Shown: positions 43,626 through 56,282 of the stretch, piece by piece
Numbering within the stretch: the stretch's first letter is position 1
Layout: every line of letters begins with the position of its first letter
NCBI GenBank assembly: GCA_039000515.1
Contig: JBCFYV010011164.1
Location: 33,776,021 to 33,840,020 of the forward strand
Reading direction: 5' to 3'
Length of the DNA stretch: 64,000 bases
Source: Timema cristinae
Lineage: Eukaryota > Arthropoda > Insecta > Phasmatodea > Timematidae
Program-made: the position numbers and the translations under genes
The notes under the pieces: generated by a model
Database searches by the model: none
Seen by the model: the letters and a program-made list of their open reading frames with translations, nothing else
Told to the model about the DNA's origin: nothing

Positions 43626-44228
43626 GCCATTGACGATAATAAAACTTTAGTTAACAATATACTATCTTTCGTTTTAGGTTTATATTTAAATAAGTCAATC
43701 AATTGGTACTAATTAAAAGTTAAAATAACTTTACTAATTGTTTACTTTGAATATTCATATATATTATGTCAGTTAAAACATGTTTTATGTTAAATTAACA
43801 TTCCATTACGTTAACTAAAATCGTAGCATAAGTTGCTACAAGTTAGAGTATATCATGTGTTTGCTATTTTTATGATAAAGTGTTTGGAAAAAGGGTGCGA
43901 AGGGGTGCACAACACAGGGATATGTTATTTCGTGACTACTAACTGTTAAGAAAGACAAGATTTGCATTTAAACTGCGATTGCAGGGGGAGTGGGGTGCAA
44001 ATAATGTAAATGTAAATTGTACGATGTAATTACTTGTTGTAAAATATAGCTTCCCTTTCCTCTTCAAAAGTGGGTAAACTTTTTTTACTAAAAACTAAGG
44101 TATTTAACGATCTATAAAATCTTCGAGTCAAATTTTAAAAACATAATACCAGAGTTCTCATTTCCAGATAATCTAGTTTCAATGGGCGAAGCTATGACGT
44201 TGACAAATACAAGCTATTTTACATTTAA
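43626..44228. other. No recognisable feature
   Basis: AT-rich spacer. Confidence 0.5.
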
Positions 44229-44640
44229 ATTGACCCCCATCGGTGGTCGCATGGTCTAAATTATTATTATCAGCACCGCGTCTTAGTGCCCGTTCAGGTT
44301 ATACGCACTTACTCTAATGTGTAATGGTAGGGTGATTGTGATATTAAATGGAGGACCTACAGCTTAACGTGGGATCCGAACCAGGATGGAGATCTTAAAT
44401 TCCACACATTTACAAGTTGTGATTAATAAATTTCTTGTCAGAGGTGAAGAAGGGTTTGGCAATCAGATAAATCTGTTCCGGGACCGAGGATTGAACCTCG
44501 ACCCCCAGCAGAAAAGTCCGACACCTGACTCCTATACCATCAGGTCACCACGCATGGTCTAAAGAAACGTTTCTAAAATTTAGAGGTTCACCTCACTGGG
44601 GAAGCACTATGAGGTTTCAGGTGAACCGCGGTATTGTTAT
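44229..44640 (+). mobile_element. SINE-B split by a SINE-A
   Basis: Head at 44229-44260 (CCCCCATCGGTGGTCGCATGGT); the sequence resumes after 44550 with CGCATGGTCTAAAGAAACG and TAGAGGTTCACCTCACTGGGG. The 3' body is lost. Confidence 0.7.
44261..44550 (-). mobile_element. SINE-A, full length, nested in SINE-B
   Basis: Complete but more diverged reverse copy. Perfect 13-bp TSD, CGCATGGTCTAAA, at 44248-44260 and 44551-44563. Confidence 0.94.
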
Positions 44641-45794
44641 ATCTTTGAAGCCATTTGTTCATTCCCTACGATTGTTAAAGTGGCTAACTGTGGGAAAACA
44701 TATATAATTTAATAAGCTTGTTTACGGGAATTAAAATTACGATCATATTAACCTGTTTTGATAAATAAAAACTCATTTTAGAGGTTAAGGGACCATGAAG
44801 TAGGCAAAAGTAGAAGCTTCTAACGAAAAGAAAATTATTATCTTCTGCTGTGTGTGCAACGGCTTGGATGTTCAATCATTATTTGCTTACAATTACCATG
44901 GAAACCCTAAGTTGTGTATAGTTGTGTATTGGTGAATAGAATATTTTACCTTGGTTAAAATAATAACGCAGTCTTCACAAATATAAAAATTATGGCGAAA
45001 ATCTGTCTATTTCAAATAAACAATGATATTAGGGTAAAAAGATATAATTTTGTTTGCATCGTTTCTTTCTCTATTTTTTTCAAATTTAAATATTTGCTTC
45101 AGCTATTTATCTCATTTTCTAAAAAATTTAATATACTGATGCAGCCCAAAAAATTGTTAGATCTGAGATGAATATACTAGATAGAACTAGGAGATGGGTA
45201 GTTTTAAAATTTTAATCTTGATGTGAAGGGTAAAATATACGTTTGTCTTATAATTAGACACCAAAAGCTCAAAATCAATGGAAAATGTATAATATTTTAC
45301 TAGTAAACCTTTAGTTAGAAAGTCTAGTGAGGCCTTGATCTATAGAACTTTTTCCAATAAAAAGATTGGAATGCATTTTAGTGCAATAATCTGCAGCCAC
45401 TGCTCCAAAAATCGACTATTCTTTGGCTTTGGCCAATGAAGAAATAAAAATAATTATGATGTTTACATCTATAATAATTGTTTAAAATCGTATTTTTCTC
45501 AACAATGACGTCATTGAAAGCTACAGACATCGACTATTAGCTTCAAAATGGCCTTCGTCCACGTGTTTCACAAAAATATAACTTTACCTGAACCATATAC
45601 TCGTATTTGGTAGAAAACAATGTAACCATGCCCAATAGCAGGTAAATATTTTAATACCTACTATATTCCCTATGCATCTTAACAATATTTATCTGCATAT
45701 ATTCTGAACAGACGTGCTGATAAATATATCATGACTAGTATGCATTTATACATACATGTATATTTATTAATATTATTCAATATATGTATATAGA
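44641..45794. other. No recognisable gene
   Basis: AT-rich; the small ORFs are not convincing. Confidence 0.45.
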
Positions 45795-45958
45795 GGTACT
45801 GAAAATGGTTTTACACAAAAAAATCACCTCTCCCTTCTTTCAAATGGGGATACATTTACTCTAAATTCAACTTTCCTCGTCCCTAACTCATTAGTGTAAT
45901 TAATATACCTACATATGCGTACAGCTTGAACGTTAGTAAGGCGCGGTGTTAATATATA
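45795..45958 (+). mobile_element. SINE-B, 3' half
   Basis: CCTCTCCCTTCTTTCAAATGGGG, CTTTCCTCGTCCCTAACTCATTAG and tail TAGTAAGGCGCGGTG. Confidence 0.8.
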
Positions 45959-46142
45959 TACATCCTTAACAGTGAAATAATAATATATTTTAAGCTTTAA
46001 AAAAGATTGCCAAAAATTCTACTCAATGGTAACCAAATGCTTTCTTTGTGTCACAAAATCGCTTTTAAGAAAGTTAGGCTAAGCCATATCTTTTAGATTT
46101 CGATTGAAGATTGAATATCAATTTCTTTTATAAACCTCGATC

Positions 46143-46345
46143 TAAGACGTCAATCTTGCAATAGACTGGACTGCCAACGAAGGATGAGGTGGGGGTTCGA
46201 ATCTCGACTGGGCACATTGGAGGATTCCATATGTGATGTAACATTGTCATTTTATAATCCATTTACCACGATTATGCTGGTGCACTTTCTTCCAAACAAT
46301 CTTCCTCAGTCCTACACCTTATATTAATCCATAAATAACCTTGCT
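46143..46345 (+). mobile_element. SINE-B, 5' part
   Basis: CTTGCAATAGACTGGACTGCCAACGAAGG, GGGGGTTCGAATCTCGACTGGG (B box) and a diverged body; no tail. Confidence 0.8.
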
Positions 46346-46385
46346 ACTTGCGTAATAGTTTTAAAAAGCATGTATTACTATACAT

Positions 46386-46428
46386 GTGATATATATATTA
46401 TATAATATATATTTATTTATTTTTAAAC

Positions 46429-46459
<31 letters not shown>

Positions 46460-46500
46460 TTTTTTTTTTTTTTAAACTATATATATGTATATATTGTATA
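46386..46500. repeat. AT-rich palindromic tract with T15 run
   Basis: ATATATATTATATAATATAT, (TA)n and poly-T; self-complementary throughout. Confidence 0.85.
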
Positions 46501-46525
46501 AAAATAAATTTACATGAGTTATCTT

Positions 46526-46760
46526 TAACCCGCTTCGGTGGTCGCTGGACTAAGGCATTCCTCTTGAAATACACTAATTCCGATAAAGGGGAGGTTTGGG
46601 TTTGGATCTTAATTAATGTTCTGAGCGGGGTTTTTTTCTAAATAGTTTCCAAATCTCCTTCCACGTAAATTTCATCTCAATTTTACATTCATAATTACTA
46701 CACCATTACTGTAAATATTCTGATAGTCCAGACGGATAGTAAAACGTGATACGCAAATTA
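46526..46760 (+). mobile_element. SINE-B, full length but diverged
   Basis: TAACCCGCTTCGGTGGTCGC head, GGGAGGTTTGGGTTTGGATC-type B region, CTCCTTCCACGTAAATTTC and a degraded tail. Confidence 0.8.
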
Positions 46761-47796
46761 AAGATAGATCCTGATTTTAATAGGAAGCCCACTTTTGAAC
46801 ACTTACATTGATTTAAATTCACAAAACCCTGAATTCTAGAAATACGTTTTATTTAGTGTTGTATTTATAAGTTAATTAAATATCATGCATTTATTTATAT
46901 ATCTATTATAATTTATCTATTTATTTATATGTATATCTATTTATCTGTCTCTTCTTTACAATTTATAGCTTACAATAATGGATTATTATGAATTACTGTA
47001 TAGTTTATATTTATTTAACTTAATAATTAAATGGACTTAGAATGTAAACACAAACTTAATATTTTATTTCTATCACTGTGGTAACACGATTTTTAATTTT
47101 TTTTTAATAACGGGCTTCCTATGAAGATCAGACTATACCTTTGTCATGTTATTGATTTATCTCATTTTAAATATAGATATTTTTGTCTTATATTTGTTTG
47201 TATCAATTGCAATCAAACTTGATACTGATGCCTCGAGCGATCAATATCGATTTTGTGCGTAATATCATAATAACAAGGACCCCAACAAAGTAATTAATAA
47301 CTGTGTAATTAGTGACCCCCTTAAAATTCCCGGAACGTGATCAGTAATAAGCCAAAGACCGCTAATGACCAACTCGCCCATACCTATAATACCCGACAAC
47401 GTTGACTTGTCATATTTACATTGAAATGCAACGAGAGTGCTCGGTAATGATTCCCAACGATGAATCAAATTGGAAACATCCAATAATGTTCTAAACTGAG
47501 GCTTGGTTTGAGATTGTAAGGAAACTGTATTTTAAAATATTTTTTTTATGTTTAGGAGGGAGAGGAATGTTTCACATTGGATTCATTAAACAACTGGGAC
47601 ACGCAATCGCAATAATCTGTAGACAAATATTGAACTTTCAGCGATGCAGCTGGAATGTGTGTGTAAACACAGGGTGGACCAGAAATACTGATGGAATATG
47701 AAACCACCACGTATTTTTGTATTTTTTGTTAAGTTAGCCACACATCAATCCTAAGGGGACCAGTTTTTCTGATTGATTTATTTATTTATATGTTTT
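46761..47796. other. No recognisable gene
   Basis: AT-rich with TTTAT runs near 46890-46950. ACAGGGTGGACCAGAAATAC near 47671 resembles a DNA-transposon end but is isolated. Confidence 0.45.
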
Positions 47797-47945
47797 TTAG
47801 CACTGATTCTTACTATCCATTTGGGCTATGTGCATCTGAATGCTAATTTCCTATGGTTTATGAAGGTTATATTTAGAAGTAAGTGTAAAACGCATTTGCG
47901 TTGAGAAATGTTGTCAAACCATTTAAGGAAAAACCACCATCACCA
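47797..47945 (-). mobile_element. SINE-B, 3' part
   Basis: TTAGCACTGATTCTTACTATCC tail, GCATTTGCGTTGAGAAATG and AACCATTTAAGGAAAAACCACC. Confidence 0.8.
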
Positions 47946-49404
47946 AACAAGAGATAGGGAATCTTGTTGATATTTAAACGCCGTGAGCTTCGAATTTCAT
48001 GATCTGTAAATTTAAAAAGAAAAGTTAATATCTTATATAGATTTATTGTATTTTCTGACTATCCCGCTTTTCCGTTATTGTTTCTTACCTCGCCATTTTA
48101 ATATTATCAGTTTAAATCTATATTTTCGGGTGTTGTAATTTTTTTTTTTTTAGAGCTCACCTCTTCAACTCCAGTATGGAACGTTTTTTAACATTCAAGA
48201 AGGAAATGAGCTGGCCCAATTTGAATTTTGACCAAGGTTCTTTTAATTATGGCATTGTTTTAAAGATATCATAAATCTACAATTGTGAATGTTACCAAAA
48301 GAGTAAATATTATCAAAATTGCATTAAAGTTGAAAGTTAACGTGTCAACGGTTAGCCCTGGATACCAACTATGGATGTGAGTGTTTGTGAGAAGAATTCT
48401 CAAATATTAATTGTATTATGAAGAATTTCATTTTCCAATAAATGTCCACAAGATTTTTGTGCAACAGAAGACAAACTTAATAAGTGAAAGAGATGTTTCT
48501 ATTTTTATCTGTGATGTATCCCTCCATATTTCAACTCATCCAAGAATATTTGTTAGACTGAAATATTTTACCAAAATTCAACTACCCTCATAAAAGCTAT
48601 GTTTCTAGATAACGAAATAAACAAGTTTATATGTTTAATTATTTCACTTTTGTAAAATTTCGCTGTCATGATTTCAGTTATTGTTAAACTTGGTTCTTAA
48701 ATTCTCAGAATATAACTTTTTACAATATTAAAAATTGAATTTAAATAATTAGGAGCATAATAAGTGAGCGTTTATAAGATAGTTATAGTTAGTTTTATTA
48801 CAGTGCAAACTAAAATAATGTATTTCAAAAATGTATCACTTCTACTCTTTGAAATGAGTATTATAATTATCGATTGGTTTAGCACCATCCGAAACACATT
48901 TTTTTAATGGGCCAGTATATCTTAGACGTTTATGTAATCTTTGAAACGTTTTCTTATATGGCATACATACGTCTGTTATGAAAACAGTCCACGTACACAC
49001 ATCTTGATTCAGCTGAATTAGACTCGGCAAGTCCATTCATCGGTTGTTTATCTGCCTTTTGTTTTAATAATTAACAATTATCAGTTTAAATGTACAGTAA
49101 AATAACAAGTTCTAACACGTAGTGCTCTTATTAAGAGAACGAACTAGGATAAATAATTATAAACATGGCAATTATTAATTTGTGTTTATAGCTTAGTAAG
49201 CAATTTCCTTATAAGATTATCAAGCAATGTTTTTAAACGGTTCAATGGAACCAGCTATGTTTACAAAAAATGAGAAAAAATATTATAGCGGTCTTGCTAT
49301 AATTACCGAGAAAAAAAATATATCGATAAATTAATGGCCGTGGATTTTTTTTTCTCCTCATCGCGTTTTTTCGTCATTGCGTCGCGCCCGAGCTAAACAC
49401 ATTT
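47946..49404. other. No recognisable gene
   Basis: AT-rich; small ORFs at 48411-48593 and 48842-49036 show no domain. Confidence 0.45.
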
Positions 49405-49585
49405 AATTACACTGAGGTGGTAGTGATGAGAAAGTTAGAACCTAAAGTGGATGCACCCGCTTTTACATGGAGGTGGAGTTTGAAACTATTTAGGAAATAT
49501 CACTCTTGATACAACCCGTGTCGGGTTTCGAATGCCGATCTCTCAATCACCAGCGAAACACATTCGATTATCTTAATTTTTAGTC
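49405..49585 (-). mobile_element. SINE-B, partial
   Basis: GATGCACCCGCTTTTACATGGAGG, AACTATTTAGGAAATATCAC, GGGTTTCGAATGCCGATCTC in reversed order of SINE-B. Confidence 0.75.
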
Positions 49586-49807
49586 CACATACTCCATAGA
49601 TTGGTACTAAAGAAGGTTGGCTACAAGGTCCAGAGAATCCAGGTTCGATACCCTAGGAAAGAATCAAATAATGTGGAGTTGTCCTATAACACAGACATTG
49701 CCATTCCGGCTTCTACAGTTGAGTATTTAGTGCGTGATAAGTTTAGTTAATTTGCGTGTACTATTGTATAGTATTTATATCATGTGTTAACAAAGAAACA
49801 CATACCT

Positions 49808-50080
49808 ACAGTTGTGGTCACGTGGCCTTAGATAACAAGCACTCAATAGGCTGTATTGCTAATGAAGGGTGGTAAAGGTTCGAATCTCGAACGTGTGCAC
49901 TGGGGGTAGATTACCACTTATACTTTTTTTCACTGTTTATTTCTCATCCTACCTCCACGCTAATGTGTATGCATTTGCTTTCAACTATTTTCCTGATCTC
50001 CACCCCCTTAAAATACACCTTTAATAATCATGGTATACGTATAGCCTAAACAGGTCGAAGGACGCGGCTAAAACCCGGTT
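49808..50080 (+). mobile_element. SINE-B, full length
   Basis: GTTGTGGTCACGTGGCCTTAG head, TTGCTAATGAAGGGTGG, AGGTTCGAATCTCGAACGTG B box, CCTACCTCCACGCTAATGTG and tail AGGACGCGGCTAAA. Confidence 0.85.
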
Positions 50081-50799
50081 TATTATACTGTTCTTGCTCA
50101 GACACCTTTTCACACCCTGTGTATACGAGAAAAAACCGAATTGGTTAAATTATTTTATGGATATATATAGTAGAATGAAATATCACAATGAAAACAAAAA
50201 AAAATGGATGAATTGATGGTTGTGTATTTATATTAACAAACCATGTTAAAATGGAATATTCTGAACTCTGTAACACAACGTTTCGGTGTTTTATCGACGT
50301 TTGTAAATAACGTGAAAAATAAACGTTTAACGTATTTAAACACATCAATCAAGTTAGTTTTCAGTCACAGTTTTTTTTAATGACAATCCTAAATTTGTTG
50401 TGGTTTTTTTCCACCGGAATCTTTTGAGCTGTACTCATTTTAATTATACTAGTGTCGTATGAATGGTTAAGGCTTGCATTTCAAACCAGGCTTGCCCACA
50501 TTTACAATTAGGGAAATAGCTCAATTCATCCAAATAGGTTTCAAACCCCGATCTTGAAATTTAGTTCATGTGACAATTTAATAACAGGAATTGGATTGTG
50601 TTGTTCATGCACTTTAATTTTTTTTTTTTTTTTTTTTAAGTAAATGGTATATGTTAATGAAAATTAAAGGTAGTAGAATTCTGGTAGGAAAACCTTTTGT
50701 AAAATACAAAAAAATTAAATTGTGATCCACAATGGTAACATTCTACAATTTTATTATTTTAATTTTATTCGTATGTATACTATTAGATGGGTTAATCAT
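50081..50799. other. No gene; T20 run
   Basis: Poly-T at 50618-50637; the rest is AT-rich spacer. Confidence 0.5.
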
Positions 50800-51900
50800 C
50801 TAGACAAGATTGACCTTTGACCCCATAACCTACTTTCAGTTCACCTGAATGATATTTTGGGTCGGGTTTTCTCCGTTGACGTTTACCCTCAGCAATATTT
50901 GATCTTGACCTACTTTTAGGTCACTTGGATGCTATTTATAAACAATGTATGTTAGCTTTGCGGGGATATTCAACAGTTTGAAATACGTTTGACACGTCCT
51001 TTCAATCATGTAAATAGACGAGGAAGTGTCACAACCTTTATTACGAAACATATCATAATCTTGCCTATGATTGTGAAACACAAGTCAATGACCTTTGGAT
51101 TGTCGCAACCTTATTGTAAGACTTTATTACAATGTTGCCGGTGCTTGTGCCACTCAGTGTGTCGCAACCCTTATTAACCGCAATCCTGCTGGGATCGCGT
51201 AGTCTTGATTTGTCGTCTGGAACCAATTTGACGATCATTAATCACAACATGTATAAACAGGATGGAAGTATTCATATGTGACGTCACCAAAATGTCGCAA
51301 CCCTGATTGCTTTATAATCTATTAATAGAGAGAGTGATAGACTCATAAGTGGCTGAAAGTAAATCACGGGGTACGATGCCATTGGCCCTAAGCTTCTTCC
51401 TCCCCAATTCTCCTTCTTCTCATTTATCATTCCCTCACCCTCTGCCAGGTTCATTGACCTCCATTGATGAGGTCACGATAGTTTGGTAGAAATTTTACCA
51501 TTAGGTATTAAGCAACCGTGGGTTTTCCTTCATGGTGAATTTCCTTATCTCTCCCGTTCTCCACCTACTATGTCGCAATGGTCCCCCCCCCCCCACCCCG
51601 CCACTGATGGAAGGGGGTTAGTGACCTGGTGGCTCAAGCTTGTCGGGGAGTTTGTTTTAGACGTGATGAAACATATTTCCCTGTGTATAGATGTCCCAGG
51701 GACGTCAACACCCCAACCCTCCTCCCAAGGGTTTCGCAACCTGCATGATTATTTCCAAATCTACCAGTGCCATTTTGGTGGGGAGTTTTCGATACGATAG
51801 AACACGATCGGTGACATCATCAGGACATGGCCTGTGTTGAAAGCTTGGCGGAGAGTTTTTGACAGATTGAAACACGTCTGAGGTTGACAGGGGCCTTCTA
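50800..51900. repeat. Decayed higher-order repeat region
   Basis: TGTC(A/G)CAACC recurs near 51027, 51101, 51160 and 51293, with weaker forms near 51570 and 51733. GGGGAGTTT/TTGAAACACG-type blocks recur near 50960, 51645, 51779 and 51850. GATTGACCTTTGACC...TTTCAGTTCACCTGAATGATATTT near 50808 recurs as GATCTTGACC...TTTTAGGTCACTTGGATGCTATTT near 50900. G+C is above the window mean. ORFs here are not convincing. Confidence 0.5.
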
Positions 51901-51974
51901 GCAAAGGTATTCATTCGTCAGTTATGCCTCAAGCAAGAATGTGGTACAACTTTATTTGTAAGAACGCTAATTGA

Positions 51975-52115
51975 ATAAGTGTATTTAGAGAATTGTTTCC
52001 CGTTCTCCTTCCACGCAAATATGAGTTTATCTTCCTCTTAGATTCTACTTTTCATATCCTTGTACCAAAATTATATATATATGCGTACAGTCCGGATAAA
52101 TAATAAACTTATAAC
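51975..52115 (+). mobile_element. SINE-B, 3' half
   Basis: TTTCCCGTTCTCCTTCCACGCAAATATGAG and a degraded tail (GCGTACAGTCCGGATAAATA). Confidence 0.7.
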
Positions 52116-53777
52116 ATGAAAAAATAGGGGAAATTATATTTTATTAACATTTTAAAAGTTGAAGTTAACATAAAAAAAATCACGTAGGTAAGCAACAATG
52201 TTGCAATGAGATTAAAAATTGGGATAATCGCTAATTATAACGCACTTGTCTGTGTACATTGTGTTGTTTCTCTCAGAAATAGGACAATCTCGAACAACAA
52301 AGGTAATTCCTGTTTCTGGTGGGACATTGCCTCTATATCTCCATGGTCTTAACTAATCGCACACAAGAGATGTCTATTCTTCTCAAAAGTTCTTGAAAGT
52401 TTTTTTTCTTCAGTTATTGCCATCATGAATGGGTTAGCTTCTTCTTCGTTTTCACTTTACCCTTGTGGCCAATTATCGCTCAGCTAACTCCTCCAAGATT
52501 AGATGTGTTTAACAATAGAGCACTTTCCATACCCAGGGAGACTTGGTAAGCACTATGCTGTCTCAACGTGAGTACATGTTTTAATAACTGAGGGGATTGG
52601 GTCAAAAGCATGATAACATTCATTTTATTAAAAAAATATGTTAGGAGTGATTTCTGGTAACTTACCTCTTGAACTAGAAGTTGTTTTATGGTCAGTCAAT
52701 AACTTTATGGTAGCTAATATCGGTGAATACTTATTTTTATTTGTACGAGATTTTAGGATTTTATATTGTTTAAATATTGAGTTCATCCCATTTAAATCTG
52801 ACAGGATTACCATGTTTATGCCTCGACCCCCTCAATTATAATATGCAATCACGGAGAAAGCATCATAATGCTTGCTATACATGTTTCCTGACCGGTGGTG
52901 TGCGGACAAAAATCAGCCAGGGGGCTCGTTGCTGCTCGGTTATCATCACTTCTATTTTTATGAGAGTGAACTTTTTGCTTTAAATGAGTTACATCAAAGT
53001 TAGCAAATATTTGCTAAAATAAGTTGAGTATGTTGAATAGTTTCAACAAATATTTATATTTCAGATAACCGACAAAATAATACGTTCATTATGTTGAGGA
53101 TAGTTACACCTACGTTTGTTACGTTTGTTACGTTTGTCGAGAGAGATAATATTTTATAAGCTAAGGCGAGAGTACTATATTGTTTTATTAGATGGCCCTT
53201 AGTAACAGATAAAATTAAATTTTATTTCACCATAATATTTAAAGTTCATTTAAATAATCAATGTTAATAAATGTTCAGCTAAGTAATTTTTAAAAAAACT
53301 CTGATTATGTTGAAATAATAAGAGTATAGCATGTCAATCAGATAGCTTGGACAGCCACAAATAAAATATCAATATTTTATTAATTTACGAAAGGGAGAAA
53401 GAATATTAATGTATTTGAAAAGTATTCTACCTCAAAGTTTATTGTCCCGGACTAGATGCAGTTATATGAGATTACGTATCTCCCCGAATTTAAACACGTG
53501 ATTGTTAAAAATATTGTCTTTTGATAAATATTGTAGCAGACATCATAGAAGAGGACTAATATTATCTGATTTATGCATAAAATACTTTAACGCATACCCT
53601 TTGCCACTGGATTATGTCGGATAAAATGTACAGACACTTGCCATGCTGTCTACAAGAAAATATAATAAAGTACATCTATATCACAAATTCTCATTAAAAT
53701 AATATCTGATCCTAAATAACATAATTAAAACATATATTTAAATAGAAGATGCTCTAGTATCAACTCACCGTATTAAG
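52116..53777. other. No recognisable gene
   Basis: AT-rich. Overlapping ORFs at 52628-52983 have no domain. GTTTGTTAC is repeated three times near 53112. Confidence 0.45.
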
Positions 53778-54314
53778 ATGTCCTCGGATTCTATGACCAT
53801 CCTGTTAGGAGAAAACATTCAAAGAACAACAGCATGGCGGCTTCAAACACGTGTGTTCACTTCCACCTCAGATGCGCCAAAATGTCTAGAATGGACTCAA
53901 CCCCAAGTCCCGCTGCTGTCGGAGTTGCCTAGCTGCGTTTCTACGAACTTTACCTTTCCCTCACCCCACAAGCTGTTCACCCTCCTTTGTTTCCCTTTCC
54001 CCTTGCCTTCATCCGTCCTTCTCCTTGTCTATATTCCTGAGTTTATCACCCTTTTTGCTTTGTTCCATTCGCATCAATTTTTGAACTTATATAGACCTCC
54101 AGCCAGGTTCACATTATGCCCATTCTACTGCTACCAAGTGTCAAAGAAGGAACCTCTGCTCTGTGCCGCATCTAAGAACACGATGACCATGAATGTTGAG
54201 ACATCGGATACACCTCCGCCATGGACAGGACGACGGACTTCGAAGACGACCATAAAGTTTGAGCCATCGGATTCACCATCGTCATGGTTAGGACTACGGT
54301 CTTCGAGCAAATAA
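53778..54314 (+). CDS. Unidentified 178-codon ORF with an internal duplication
   Basis: This is the longest open frame in the window not made by a simple repeat or by readthrough of a known element. No family is recognised. The middle (about residues 70-100) is hydrophobic and rich in Leu, Phe and Pro and could be a membrane segment. The last ~45 residues are a tandem pair: one half contains ETSDTPPPWTGRRTSK, the other EPSDSPSSWLGLRSSSK. At DNA level the halves (about 54180-54245 and 54246-54308) match imperfectly but stay in frame, which is weak evidence of coding. Local G+C is higher than its flanks. It could be an exon, a retroelement reading frame or a chance ORF. Confidence 0.35.
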   Translation: MSSDSMTILLGENIQRTTAWRLQTRVFTSTSDAPKCLEWTQPQVPLLSELPSCVSTNFTFPSPHKLFTLLCFPFPLPSSVLLLVYIPEFITLFALFHSHQFLNLYRPPARFTLCPFYCYQVSKKEPLLCAASKNTMTMNVETSDTPPPWTGRRTSKTTIKFEPSDSPSSWLGLRSSSK

Positions 54315-54867
54315 GTATCGGAAAATAATCAACGCGTCCTTATGACTTAGAATCTAGTTTTTGTTGTTAATAAATAGGCAATGTCTATTTGCCCCTTTTT
54401 AACTATTCTGTATTTAGTCAGAGACGATTTTCTCTTGTTTTGACAGTATGTCGAGTTGACAGTTGATCAACTTTAAGTCTTGCTGACTCCTAAATTTAAA
54501 GTTAAAATTTATTGTTTAAATATTGTGTCCTCCAGAATGAGGGACAAGTCTTATAATTACTAGTTTCATATATTGTATATTAGTCCTTGAGACTATGTTG
54601 CTCTGTATATATATTATACAGTCTTCACGTTACGAGCCCTGGGCTTGGAAGGCAGTGATGTCTTAGTTAGAGACTTGCTAACCTTCCACAAGTTCCATTA
54701 GTCTATTTTGACCCAATGTTTCTCATGACGCCGTGAACGTCATGTACACCTGTTTAATTTTTGTATGGCTACAATCAGGTTGTCTGTATTGTTTTCCATT
54801 TCTAAGTTGAGTTGATGGAACTCTTTATTTTGTGTTAGTTAAGCAGTAACGCTTCTCGTACGGTTTT
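54315..54867. other. Unassigned; possible promoter-like TATA region
   Basis: CTGTATATATATTATACAGTC near 54603 is a short palindrome resembling a TATA region. The surroundings could be an LTR but no pair is found. Confidence 0.3.
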
Positions 54868-54879
54868 AGCTACGATGAG

Positions 54880-55144
54880 GGTGACCTGGTGGTCTAGGGG
54901 TAAGGTGTCAGACTTCTGTGCTGGCGGCCGGGGTTCAATCCTCGGTCCCGGCACAGATTTATCTGATTTCCAAACCCTTCCTACACCTCTGACAAGACAT
55001 CTTGTGAATGTGTGGAATGCCAGGCCACCACCGTGGTTCGGATTCCACGTTAAACTGTAGGTCCTTCATTTCATCTCACAATCACCCTACCATTACACAT
55101 TAGCGTAAGTGCGTATAACCCGAACGGGTAGTAAGACGCGGTGC

Positions 55145-55226
<82 letters not shown>
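54880..55226 (+). mobile_element. SINE-A, full length, with long (AAT)n tail
   Basis: Complete copy. The AAT tail runs about 55144-55225 (some 27 units). 12-bp TSD with one mismatch: AGCTACGATGAG at 54868-54879, AGCTACGGTGAG at 55227-55238. Confidence 0.95.
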
Positions 55227-55227
<1 letters not shown>

Positions 55228-55238
55228 GCTACGGTGAG

Positions 55239-56120
55239 TAAACCAGGGAACTGCTATAGAGTCATAGTGGGGTTCGCGCATACAATGCCCTTTTTCTTTG
55301 CCTAGTTTTTGGCCTCCTATTATGTTGGTATTACCCATAGTGTAATTACAATTAGATTTGTTTGTACTATTCAATGCTTTGGCAGTACCGTAACGGAAAG
55401 AGACCAGACATAGTACTATTTTGTTGACACCTGTTTATTAGCCATCGACCACTGTAGTCAAGGAACTTTTCTATTGTTTATCATTATACAAAATGTTTCA
55501 AAGAATTTATCTTACAACCCAGTCCAGCATAAGTGATTAAGAGTTAAATAAATATATATATACATCTTGTTCTATATTTTGTTATAACTATTTGATTATT
55601 TTCTCCTTCAGAAAAATGCATCCTGTAACACGGCTCAAGCACAGCCCCAGTAGCTACAGCGGAATAATAAAATACCCTAAGTCTAATTGTCTGTATTAAA
55701 ATTCAAAGTACAACCCGTAATATCATTGTAAACCTTCATATCTTTAATATCTGTTTTATTGTTTAATAAATCTATCTATTCTTTAAACTTTATTCTTTAT
55801 CAATTCAAATTATGTAACCTGTAGGAGAACAACGTTACAAGAGGAACTAGACTAGCTAGCTCTTAACTATAAAGAGCTTTGCACAACAATAAATAAAGGA
55901 ACTCTTGAGCTTGGTGCCAAAACTTGAATATTTCCGTCTAAGTTCACCCAGAGCCTTACCAAGAGGCGTGTTTTAAACGGTAAATCTCATATCTCTTCAC
56001 AAAAGTATTATTAATTATGTGAGTTTGTAATTCTTCTCAATGAAAAGGATAGTAATTTTATTAACGTCTTGTAGAATTCGTTACAACTTCAACTCTAGCG
56101 TTTTATCAAAATCGCTTAGA
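55239..56120. other. No recognisable gene
   Basis: AT-rich. The small ORF at 56040-56258 overlaps the next SINE. Confidence 0.45.
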
Positions 56121-56282
56121 CCTGCGTCGGTAGACATGTGGCTTAAGTGGAATGTTCATCTAGTCATGTTGGCCAGTGACGAGGTCGTAGTTGGAATTCC
56201 GGCCGGATGCACTGAGGTGGTTTTTACAACTGTATTTCAACTATCTCCACACAAATGAAGGCACATTAATTTAAGTATAATA
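56121..56282 (+). mobile_element. SINE-B, 5' two thirds
   Basis: CTGCGTCGGTAGACATGTGGC head, GTAGTTGGAATTCCGGCCGG B region, ATGCACTGAGGTGGTTTTTAC and CTCCACACAAATGAAGGC. The tail is lost at the start of the 52-bp array. Confidence 0.75.

Noticed and set aside
47660..47700. DNA-transposon terminus ACAGGGTGGACCAG
   Set aside because: Isolated motif with no inverse partner or TSD nearby.
51483..51800. 105-codon ORF with opposing reverse ORFs
   Set aside because: It runs through a poly-C tract inside a decayed repeat region and has frames open on both strands by composition.
55144..55374. Poly-Tyr ORF
   Set aside because: Produced by reverse reading of the (AAT)n SINE tail.
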